DNA of 64,000 bases from positions 24,662,913 to 24,726,912 of the forward strand of contig NC_053147.1 in NCBI RefSeq assembly GCF_016808335.1, written 5' to 3'. How positions within the stretch are numbered: position 1 is the first letter of the stretch; each line of letters begins with the position of its first letter. The notes beneath the pieces were generated by a model. It did not search any database. It worked only from the letters and a program-made list of their open reading frames with translations, and had not been told where the DNA came from. Below are positions 42,137-52,597 of the stretch, piece by piece. Source of the stretch: Panicum virgatum. Its lineage: Eukaryota; Streptophyta; Magnoliopsida; Poales; Poaceae. A program made the position numbers and the translations under genes.

Positions 42137-45075
42137 TGTGACGGAACCGCCAAATTAAAACTCTAATTAAGCTTAATGGCCGTCATTTGAACACATCGGG
42201 CGCATTAGCTTAACGGCTTAATTTGGCGATCCTTTCTCAACCCACGGCCCGATCGAAACATCACCGGTAGTCCCACGCGAAGGTGGGCGCAGATGGTACA
42301 AGCACGCCTTAAAACTTGAAAATACAAGAGTGATCACGACACGAAACATTTAGTTTTACAAGCTGAGTTCAAAACATAAATAATTTACAAAACTTTACAA
42401 TAAATGTGCCTGAAGTTTGAATATAAAAGATCCTACCACTACTTTAACTTCCATCAGTTCTGCTCCTTCAAGACCGGTCAGACCGGTTCTACCAACCGGT
42501 CGGACCGGTCGGCACTGCCTGCCGACTCAACCGGTCAGACCGGTCCACGGACCGGTCAGACCGGTCTACGCAAAACAGAAAGACTGCACACTCAGCCCAC
42601 AAAGTGTACAACTCGACAGCGCTCTAACCTAAGGGTCCCGCTCCTCGACCTGCCACCCCTCTGCATCCCGGCGGATGAACTTGACACAACAGGGGCAGAA
42701 ATCGACGTCCGGGGTGTCCTGTAATAATAAAGGTGGCAACAAACCCTGAGTATTCTAATACTCAGTAAGGCATATCCGACCAGTGGGTATAACTTAGCCC
42801 ACATATCTAGACATGCAAGGCTTTTGGCTGGTGGTTTGTTTTTGCAGAAATAGCAACTAGAAGTGTATCCTTACTTTCAACATTTTAGCCGCATATCTTA
42901 TATAGCTAGACTCTCACTAAAGTTTGCATGTCTACACACATGTGGAGCATCCAAATAAGATTCAGAATTTATATTTATTTTTATATCTCTAATACCCTAA
43001 CTCATTCGCTACGGTGTGACAAAGAGATCAAGGCCCTCATATCCACGAGACACGGCGAATCGATCCGATTTAACCTTGCAAGGTGGACATAACCAACACG
43101 GTACGTATTTACCCCGTCGGACTATACATGCCAACCATTCCCCTCCCCGCCTCGAACTACAGGAACCAGCCCAACGACATATGGCCAGCCGAGCTCAACG
43201 TGAGACCACCAAAAGTAAACATACACATCCCAATTCTCCGCGACTACTCGACTCGCCCCAGGAGTTGGGTGCGGGTTCCTATACTTTCGAAGCAAGGCAG
43301 TACTCGGCTTACCGGTTTCGACTACCTCCTACTCCCGGCATGCGGTTAGTACAATTCAATCCCCGATCAGCACTGCCACAACGACCAGTCCTTAATCGAC
43401 ACGGACGGGGCTAAGACACCCAGGAACCCTGTCCTGCTGCCAAACCTAATACCATCATCCCCGCCCGGCCTCACATCTCCATAACCATTTCAAACCACTT
43501 CAACAATACTGATGTACAAAGATAATAATGTATCTGGCGAGTAACCGGCAATTACTCGGCTTCTAAAGTTCCCTGTGTCTCGTGAGTGACACGAAGCCAC
43601 CCGACTTCTACCGGACTTATTTAGCCTAGCACCGCTATCGACCTAGACCTACTAGTAAACTCAAGGAAACCTAGGGATCATGCAACTAGGGTTCCAATCA
43701 ATTTCCTAATATGTAATGCGCAAGTAATAGATAAAACATATACATAGTGAATCATAATTTAAAATAATAGGACATGCACCGGGGCTTGCCTTGCGTCTGC
43801 TGCACCACCCTGGGGTTAGCCGGGCCTTGGGCCGACTCCCCGCGAACCTCGTCCTGCGGGGCTTGCCCCTGCGGCTCCGGTGGCTCCGTAACCACCTCGT
43901 ATACGACCTCATCCGCCGCGGCCACTACACGTATGCATATGCATATGACATGAGAGATTGCATGCATGATTTATAAAAATATAAGAGTAACCAATAACCA
44001 CTTAATTTCTAAGTGATTGTACCAGCAACTCTGATTAAGCTCCTCTCAGCCTCTGCCACACCGGTCAGACCGGTATACCCAACCGGTCAGACCGGTCTGG
44101 CCTGGGTGCACACTGAGACCGAAATCCGGAGTACCCGGAAATATACTCGGAGTATCCGGACCACCGAGTCCGGAGAATCCGGACCTAAACTCGGAATGTT
44201 TAACCCACCCCAACTCCGGAGTGTCCGGACAAATGGCCGGACTGTCCGAGCCCCTACCGGTCAGACCGGTCTCTAACACCGGTCAGACCGGTCCTACTGT
44301 CGCAGCAAGCTACCGGTCAGACCGGTCCCTCCGACCGGTCAGACCGGTCCTACCCAGACCAGAACCTAGAATCCTGGGCGTGGCAAAAATCGTCCGACAA
44401 CCGCAAACACCTCCTAGGATCTAGTTCAGGGGTTCATGTGGATGCCTTTGGCCAGAGAAAACCACCTAAAAACCTTCTAGAACCAAAGATCGATCCAAAC
44501 CCCTAAATTACCTTGAATGAGTCCTTTTTCCCCACAAGAATTTGATTCCACCGCACAAATTCCATCTATGCTCTAGCCTAAGGTGCAAGCCAAGGTTCAT
44601 GACCAAGGAAACTACCTAAATCCCCCTAGAGCAAGAGATCAATTCAAACCACAAGCTATTACCTTGGGTCCTTGCCTCAAGAGCTTGAAACCAAGGCACC
44701 CCGGGATGGAGCACGCGGGAAGGATGATTCTCCACCCAAATGAAACTCTCTTGGGCCTTGGATCAATGGAGGATGAATGGATTTGGGTCCTAGGGTTTGG
44801 GGGAAGAATTGAGAGGAGAGGGAGAGAGAGCTCGGGCTTGAGCCGGCTCTGGTGAGGGAAGAGAGTGGTTGGGAGAGAGAGAGTGAGGTTTAAATGACGT
44901 GGGGCCCCAAAAACCACCAACTCGGGTTAGACCGGTCAGACCGGTTGCCCATACCGGTCAGTCCGGTCCGGGCCAGGCTGACAGGAAATATTTTTGGTTT
45001 GTACTTTACCGTGTGAGTTTAAAACTAATGACCTTAATTGACTTAATTACCGAGGATTAATACCTGGGTGTTACA
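42137..45075 (-). mobile_element. Solo LTR of the same long-LTR family (2939 bp)
   Basis: A perfect 5-bp duplication GTAGT flanks it (42132-42136 and 45076-45080). On the minus strand it starts TGTAACACCCAGG and ends CCGTCACA, matching the element at 17595-19829. No internal region or second LTR is present. A modest minus-strand open frame at 43752-43967 (AADEVVYEVVTEPPEPQGQ) may be LTR-encoded or fortuitous. Confidence 0.82.
42468..44985. repeat. Scattered ACCGGTCAGACCGGT motif array inside the solo LTR
   Basis: At least twelve near-palindromes of this form occur in three groups: 42468-42572, 44058-44350 and 44930-44970. Between 44130 and 44260 there are also TCCGGA-type half-palindromes. 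Confidence 0.88.
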
Positions 45076-45080
45076 GTAGT

Positions 45081-46084
45081 CCTATGAACTCTACCAAACT
45101 TAGCATCGAACACAAATCACCAGTGCCGAGTACCAACTAGCAAGAACACAACACCTGCGGGGCTGTGGCTGTGGGCCAAGCATCCGGGGTCCAGGCGCGC
45201 GGTGCCGGCGGCACGATACCGCGGGGCCGAGTGCTCTCGGCGTTGCCGATCCGCGATTGGGCGGCGGCAGCCGGGGAGGCCCCGCTCGCGTCGACGCCAC
45301 GGCGCTTTTCTTTCGGGCATCTCGTCCGTAAAAGCCTCGGCACGAAGCCCGGATTCAGATTCAGATTCCTACGGGCGCTCCTGCAAATGGGCGCATAATT
45401 GAGATACCAGATTCCCCAATTCCACCGCCCTTGCTTTCTCGCGCCGGACGTCGACGGGCCACACACGGATCCAGAGCGCATCGCAATGGAAAGAGACTAA
45501 AAGAGAGGGAAAGCAGCTAGCTTCAATCCACGGGCTCACAAATAAAGCAGGATGGAAAAGTTGTGAAACATGAAGATGCTTGCTGTGCAAGGGTGCACCA
45601 CCCAGCTAGCATCATCACGGGTGTTTTGAAAATCACTTGAACTCGGCGGACGCGAACCTGCTTTCCTGGCCAAACATGCTCTAGGTCGTCGGCCCGTTCC
45701 AACTGCATCAACTTTACCGAAAACGTGCTCTGTCGAATTCGGCCAGAACTTGTGTGTTTGCACGCACTGTACCAGTACGACAGCACTAGAGCCGGAAAAG
45801 GGGATGCAACGCAAACCCTTGGAAGCTAATGCTGCTGTTGCCTGTTAGTAGCTAGTGCACAATGATGCTGAGCACGCGCCCCCGTCGAAAGCCGGCACCT
45901 CGCCTCCTTTTCTCCAAAACGAGGGGAAAGCAGGGCCATCTACGGCTAGATTTGGTGGAAAGAACCTAGATCAGCCCAAGCAGGCCGGTATAGCTACTAC
46001 GCGCATGCGCGGGCATAAACAAGCGCGCGTCGCCACCGACCAGCGTAGTCTATTGGCACCCGGATCACCGGTCCCCCGGCAGGT
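45081..46084. other. Intergenic, no gene recognised
   Basis: GC-rich frames at 45100-45480 on the minus strand have no recognisable motif. Confidence 0.45.
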
Positions 46085-46087
46085 GTA

Positions 46088-47762
46088 GGGCATGTTTGGT
46101 TTGCTACCTAAGGCGCCACGCCTAAGGTTAGCATGCTGCCACAGATGTGGCGCACCTAACCTGCCTTAATTGAAGTATGTGTTTGGTTCATTACTCCGCC
46201 TAACATTAGGCATCTTGTAAAAAAGTGTGGTAGCTGTTTGTTTTGCTACCACACCTAGAGTTAGACACACATGAGAATGTGTGGTAGCTGTTTGTTTTGC
46301 TACAACACATAAAACTAGCCACACAAATAAAAATAGAGAAATTAACATAATAAATTGATGAACATATCAAATAACAGAACCGTAATAGTTATAATCACAA
46401 TCAATGGACATAACATATCCATATGCCCATATCAAATTGATAATGTCTCCACATCATGTCAATAACAACCTTAATTGGTTCACATTAGTTACATTATAGC
46501 AAAATATGCATTAACAAAAGTGTGTAGCATCATCTAAGTGCTAAACAAATTGTTGTGAGCAACACCATCTATCTTCATAGCCATCATATATCAGCCTAGA
46601 AGAAGTGCAAAAGAATGAGCCTTCATTGACACCATCCATCTTCAGTCCCATTATGGAAAACAAATTTACGCATACGCAGCTCGCTAATACAGTTGGCTTC
46701 AGTCCCATTATACAAACGATTCAGGCGCCTTTCCCTTTCTAGATCTCTTTGTAACATAGAACCGTATTTGACATGCCTCTTGGCCAATCTATTTTCTTGC
46801 AGCTTGTACCACAACATACAAACACATATGGCAATGCAAACAAGCAATCTTCTTCTTCGCAAGTAATGATCGTAATAATAGCAATACTCAAGATATAGTT
46901 TTTTTGCACCCATCTATACAGATTGTAAACTAATTAAAATACACACAAAACACAATTTGAATCAGTAGATTGTAAAGTATTTAGGATGCCAAAATATTGA
47001 TATACCTTGGAGCAGCCCCTAGCAATGTTCGTTTATGCATGCAAGAAAGAAAAAAGAATGTTAGGTACAGAAATAGACAAATGAATCTTGACCAAGATCC
47101 ACGGCGTTAGCAAGCTCCTGGCCACGTAGAACATGGCCGCCTGTGCACACACGCATGCAGCTAGCCGCATGGGGGAAGAATAAGGCAGATCCACGGGACA
47201 AGGCATGGACGGACACACATCGAGCAAGCCATGCAGACGGCGCCGACCACGACGGCCACCAAATCCATAGCAGCTAGGCCCTATCGCGAACGGATCTTGA
47301 GCTTTTGCAGCATGTGCTGCCATGGCCGCCCACAGATCTGCAAGTTGACGGCTGGTGCTCCCATGGCAGCACCTGCTCCCACGGTGCAGCGGCGCTTGCG
47401 TGCTCTATGCGTGAGGAGAAGGGGAGACGCGTACCTTCAATCGGCAGCCGAAAACGGGGTCGGGGACGTCGTTCAGAGCGGAGGTGGGAGGTGGAAGCTC
47501 CGGTAACGGAGGTCACAAGCGACGGGAAGGGAAGGAGTGGTGGCGGCTGGAGGAAAATGGGGAGTGTGTGGCGTGCCTTCGGGGTGTGGCGCTCAAATCG
47601 ACCGCCGCAGATGCGGCGTGAAAATTGTGTGGCATGTCGATGGAACCGCGCCTAAGAAAGTGTGGCTGACTAACTTTAGCTGTTCACCAAACACATGCCT
47701 CCGATGCTATGGCGCGCCTAAGGTTAGGCTGTGGCGCCTTAGGCAGCGAACCGAACACGCCC
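46088..47762. mobile_element. PIF/Harbinger element, internally deleted
   Basis: The left GGGCATGTTTGGTTTGCTAC and the reverse-complemented right GGGCGTGTTCGGTTCGCTGC continue as inverted repeats through CCTAAGGCGCCAC. GTA flanks both sides (46085-46087 and 47763-47765), an off-consensus 3-bp target. A truncated transposase exon is inside. Tandem copies of TGGTAGCTGTTTGTTTTGCT lie near 46230-46305. Confidence 0.8.
46623..46913 (-). pseudogene. PIF/Harbinger transposase, N-terminal exon remnant
   Basis: Carries RHVKYGSMLQRDLERERRLN, LYNGTEANCISELRMRKFVF, a conserved N-terminal signature of plant Harbinger transposases. It corresponds to the ITYGPMSARDEERKSN region of the larger element at 57256. 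It ends abruptly; the DDE catalytic region is absent. Confidence 0.75.
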
Positions 47763-47765
47763 GTA

Positions 47766-48906
47766 GTTTCCCGGCAGGAGGCCGAGGGTAGTTTATTCCC
47801 CTCCACTGCGATCAGAATACTCGTCGGTTCCAATCTCCGTGCCAACCAGACCAGTTGCCTGATCAGAAGACAAGGGAAACTGCTGCTGCAAAAGCGCACT
47901 GCCCAAGAACATGCAAACCTTTCTTTCACAAAGAACATGCGAGCGTGGCAGGGCGCGTTCAGTTGACACACTTTACGCGACACGGCTAGCCGGCAAGCCC
48001 AATTATCGCCGTTGCGAAGCTCTGCACGCGGTCAAGAAGGAGGCGGAGCAAACAGGCCCCTCGGGGGGGGGGGGGGGGGGGACAGACAGAAACAGGTCAA
48101 GTTCAGCCGCCTCAGCAACCCTGGCGGTCAGATCAGACGGCAACGGAGCACCAATTGAACTGAGGCCGCCGCCGCCGCCACAGCGACGTCATGGGCGAGA
48201 TGCCCTGCCGCTGCCGGCCGGTCGCTATCGCCGAACAGGCCGGGCGGCGGTCAGTGGCGTGGCGGCTGGCGCCCGGTGGGGCCAGTTGCCGCTGGCTTCT
48301 TCCGGCCGCGGCTGGTACTGGCAATGGTGACTCCAACTCTGCGTCAAGGGCCGTCCGATCAGTCGGCAGCTAGCTGCGGGGTCATTGAAGCAAGCAGCAG
48401 GACACCATGGATTCTCTCTTGCTAGCTCGGGGACCGGCCTCCCCAGCTGCACGCAATCATTACAGATTTACAATTGCAATACGTGCCTGTGCCATTGTAT
48501 CTAGCAAGCAGGACACCATGGATTCTCTCTTGCTAGCGCTCCTTCCCAGGCAACGGATAGAGCCCAGAGAGTTGTAAAACTTGGGTCGTGTCACGTATGC
48601 TGGGTGTTTGTGCAAGGGAGAGTGGAAAGAGGGACCATCCGATCGTTTGATTTTTGTTTAGTATGCACAAGTAACAAGTTGAAAGTTGAAACTGGGGTGC
48701 TGCACATGCATGACGCGAGGAGGGAGAGGATGCAGGGACCAATAATAATGGGCGCATGCCACGACACTGCATGGATGGGGAACACTGGGGAGGAAAGAAA
48801 AACAACGCCGAAAATCAGCGAGCTGATAGTTAAGGCCTTCGGGGTGTAGCGAATCATCTACCAGTTCAGAGTACTCTTTACGTGATCCTACTCTTCTCCT
48901 CCATGT
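47766..48906. other. Intergenic, no gene recognised
   Basis: Contains a poly-G run (about 48064-48081) and GC-rich frames without known motifs. Confidence 0.45.
48397..48537. repeat. Perfect 30-bp direct repeat, 111 bp apart
   Basis: 48397-48426 and 48508-48537 are identical (GCAGGACACCATGGATTCTC and ten further bases). The intervening DNA is unrelated. Confidence 0.9.
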
Positions 48907-48915
48907 GAAACAGAT

Positions 48916-49763
48916 GGGCTTTGCTACGGTACTCCAATTACCTTTTAGGAGGTAAGAGTTCAAATAAATCTTAGCCCTTGAATATTAGGAGGAAAACTAA
49001 ATAACTAATTAATTAAGGAAAAATCTGCCGGCTATCCTAACTACCTGCATGCTGCTTCCGTGGATCTAGCAGAGGCTTGCAAATTTGCATGTACGCATGC
49101 ATGAAAATCTCGATATCCTCCCTTATTTTGTTAGGATTCAATTGTGTGCACGTTTCTTAATTACATGTTGGTAGCTAGACACATTTGTTACATGTCGATC
49201 TCTCTTGTTTGGAAAAATATTTTTTTCAAGTTTGTCATACACATCTCAAGTTAGATCTTGAAGGTATGCATCTCATATCATTACAAAATAACATTATAAA
49301 CTCACGGTGGTTCCTTTATGTCACAAAAAATGATGCAAACTCAAGTATGCAAAGGCTCCAATCATGTTCGTTTCATTCCCCAAGAAAAACAAAGAAGTTA
49401 CACTCACACATGTACACATGCTCCATCGATGTATCAATCATGTTAGATCTAAATTGTGCATATACATCATGTATTTATGTTAAAACTCGTGATGGCAAAA
49501 AAACGTTACATACAATCTGCTGGGTATATATGTCACGTGCACGGAGGATAAAAAATAATTCTTGTCTCAATTTAATGGCCGGCACATCATGTGAAAAAAA
49601 TAGAAATATGAGATCTCAACTAATCATGCATGCATGTTAGATCTAATCCTCTATTTTCTAATTTAAAATATATAGAATAAATATTAAAACTATTACCTTC
49701 TAAGAAGTAATATGGTATTAGATCAACGGTCCACAGTTATTTGGGTGTACCATAGCAAAGGCC
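48916..49763. mobile_element. Mutator-type non-autonomous element (848 bp)
   Basis: The left GGGCTTTGCTACGGTACTCC and the reverse-complemented right GGCCTTTGCTATGGTACACC are inverted ends. Flanks are GAAACAGAT (48907-48915) and GAAACGGAT (49764-49772), a 9-bp target duplication with one mismatch. The interior is AT-rich and without an assignable protein. Confidence 0.75.
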
Positions 49764-49772
49764 GAAACGGAT

Positions 49773-49975
49773 ATAGGGTCCAATAGTAGGATGGGCACTA
49801 CACATGAATACTACGATACACATATCCTTGCTGAATGCTGACATATCTTGGACATCGTTGTCAGAGGCTAACAATCTACCTTTGATTTATACAAAGTTGG
49901 AAAACTATATTTGGTCCAAATTTGAAGGATGACAGCTATCACATCGTGTACATGTATCTTGCACTTGCAGCTTCG
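49773..49975. other. Spacer
   Basis: Nothing recognisable. Confidence 0.5.
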
Positions 49976-49993
49976 TCTCTATGAGGTGAACCG

Positions 49994-50275
49994 CCAAAGG
50001 ACCTCTAGCTGACTTTGTTAGGGGAATCCAGCGGCACTCCTCAGGTCCTGGGTTCGACTCCTCATGGGAGCGAATTTCAGGTTGAGGTTAAAAAAATCCC
50101 CTCGCCTGCCTCATGTCCAAAGCACTGTGGAGCCCGGCCTAACTCACAAGGTGACGGCCCCCCGTGTACGGGTGGGGCAGGGGTTCGGGGGTTTTCTTGG
50201 CCTGCTGTGAGAAGGTCATTCTACCTCTCAAAACAATGCCGTGGGGGCGGTCTTACCCCCTGCAGGTCAAGTTTT
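49994..50275 (+). mobile_element. tRNA-derived SINE
   Basis: An 18-bp perfect duplication TCTCTATGAGGTGAACCG flanks it (49976-49993 and 50276-50293). An RNA polymerase III B box GGGTTCGACTCC lies at about 50049-50060; the A box is degenerate. The body (TGGGAGCGAATTTCAGG, AAAAAATCCCCTCGCCTG, GGGGTTCGGGGGTTTTCTTG) matches a common grass SINE, and it ends in a T-rich tip. Confidence 0.85.
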
Positions 50276-50293
50276 TCTCTATGAGGTGAACCG

Positions 50294-51065
50294 GTGGTGA
50301 AGTGTAAGATGTTTCCCATTGGTCAGCCTCTGAACTTCTGAAGCTTATCAACTCGGGTGTTTAGTGCCCCCCTCCTCAACAGATGGACACGCCATAGGTT
50401 CGTTTCATGCAGGGATCTAATGATTGGACCAGACCACAGATCAGTCGATCAGATCATCGCGGTGCCCTGTCACAGGTCTGCGAACATTCACGGAGCACAA
50501 AAGGAAGTCACCTCATGTTCATTCGCCTTGATTTACCAGATATTGTGCTTCCTAAGATCCTGAAGTAGGTGGAGTTTCGTTTTCATTCCCACCTTTGTTA
50601 CTTTCTAGTATTCCTTTTTGACTATTGCTTCAATTTTCATTTTATCCTTATCTCTTGTATGAATAGCACTTACCTCATGAACGTCAAGTCTCTATGGAAA
50701 GTTTATACTTTCCTATTCGGTTTAGGAAAAAGAAACGGCAAAAAAATCCAGTAATCTAACTTAACAGTAGTTCAAATTTCACTGGTGAAAACGAAAGTAG
50801 ACTGCCGTATATATTCCACATAACTACCCGTATTTGTTTTTGTCAGAATTAGGACATGTCCCAAGTCCCAACTGACCTCATTAGATGGCATGACAAATTA
50901 CATTACTTAATATGACCCAGGCCAAGTAATCTTGTGGGAACCCTGTCACAAGGAGCTCAACTACAGAGCTTAGTTCTCACTGCCATTTAGATTCACTAGA
51001 ACTATACAAAACTGTTGCAGCGTGGATGCTCAACTACATGTAGAAGGTTTCTAAAATTATACATT
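50294..51065. other. Intergenic, no gene recognised
   Basis: Nothing recognisable. Confidence 0.5.
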
Positions 51066-51345
51066 TTTTTTAGAGGACAATGGCAGGTGCTCTGCCTTTT
51101 CATTATAGGAGACAGCAGCGGAAAAACGTAGAGTGATGACCAAGACCTTGTGCCAGGCTGCGATAGAAAAAAGAAAAGAAAAAAAAACAGGTTGTTCGCA
51201 CTAGGCTCAGCGCAGCAACACCTTGCCGGATCAGGCTGTTTAGTTGTAGGGCTGTTAAGGCCTTATTGTCGTAGAATCATCAGCAACACCTTGCCGGATC
51301 AGGCTGTTTAGTTGTAGGGCTGTTAAGGCCTTATTGTAAGTGATG
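51066..51345 (-). mobile_element. LINE 3' end fragment (5'-truncated)
   Basis: On the minus strand the sequence ends AATGAAAAGGCAGAGCACC...CTCT followed by eight A (T8 at about 51066-51073 on plus), the usual 3' tip of grass L1 elements. The left part (GCGATAGAAA, CACAAGGTCTTGGTCATCAC on the minus strand) fits a LINE 3' UTR. The 5' limit is uncertain. Confidence 0.5.
51213..51337. repeat. Identical 57-bp tandem duplication
   Basis: 51213-51269 and 51281-51337 are identical, with an 11-bp spacer. Identity implies a very recent duplication. Confidence 0.92.
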
Positions 51346-52597
51346 ATCTGATTCCTTTCCAGCCGATCCAACATCAGACCAGATCACTAATGCTTAAAGT
51401 TTGAGGTTGTCCCCGTGATATTTTGCTGCACTGTTTGATGTGATCCTTGTGTCCAAACTGATTGCATGTAGGAACAATTTACAGCAAGATGTCCAAACTA
51501 ATTTAGATGAAATGCACACAACTTCGCATTATGAGGTTTGGCAATTGAAATCAAACTTTTGGATAACATAGCTACATTTCTTACCACCTGTTAATTCACA
51601 CTTCATAATTTCACACTCTTACAGTAAACTTGTATGCCTACAAGCACAAAACCAACCAAACAAATACATAAGAAGAGCCTAACAAGTTGCTGTTCAGTAA
51701 TTTCATTAAGAAATGGACAAAGTGCAGGGCTACTCAAATGGTCTTGTAAAGAAACTTCACTTAAAGATCCTGTCATTCATCCTTGCAGTATGTTAAAGTA
51801 ATCCACAAACTAACCAAATCCATTCCACAGGATTGCAGGAACAGGTTACCTGCAAGTTACGATCCATGGCAACTGCAGACTGCAGTAGCATATTTTCATG
51901 TACCACTTCTCCAGACTGTTTTCTTTCATTCAGATGATGTCCACTGTTATGTACAGGACATATGCCTGCAAATCAGTTGACATATGTGATGCTTGCACAA
52001 TGTGGATACTGGCAGTATGAGAAGAGACTCGGGTTCAAACGTATTTCCAAAAAGTACCAGCACCAACCTACAAGATGACCGTGTCATGAGATCAATTTCG
52101 AAGAATTTTATTGCTCTAAAGCCTTCCAAACGAGCTGTGTTACAGGAATCCATTTTGCAGTGCTTTGATCTTTTACCATCATGTGGGACTGTGATTCTAA
52201 ATGAATGAGCTAAGTGCTTAAAAATGTTATTCAGAGCAACTGTTAGTTCTCTTTAATTCTACCTCCAATGTATATCACCCCTGACCTTTAATCTGTTGAT
52301 ATGCACCAATCCTTGCTCCTCCGTGTTCATAGTTTCCATCTAGAAAAATTGTAATGAACAAAGCAACATTGACTAATCAAGGAAATTAGTAATATGAAAT
52401 TGAAGGAAGTCAAATTAGTGCACTCATGTTGAAAGGTGATTGAAGGAGTAACTAAAATCTAGTAGAAGAATATAATGTTTTAACGCATTACAATGCATGC
52501 TGCCACATGATATTATTTCCCTTTAAGCAATAGTGAATGGTACAGAGCATATAACATCACAAAGTTTCAAATGTATATAACCAAATAAATGATAAGA
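51346..52597. other. Downstream flank of the GH3 gene
   Basis: The right end probably includes the 3' UTR of the minus-strand gene. Short frames near 51783-52208 are not assignable. Confidence 0.45.

Noticed and set aside
43752..43967. Pro/Glu-rich minus-strand frame in the solo LTR
   Set aside because: It lies inside an LTR and lacks any domain; not called as a gene.
44058..44350. CRISPR-like array
   Set aside because: Short near-palindromes with irregular spacing inside a plant LTR. There are no regular spacers or cas genes, and the genome is eukaryotic.
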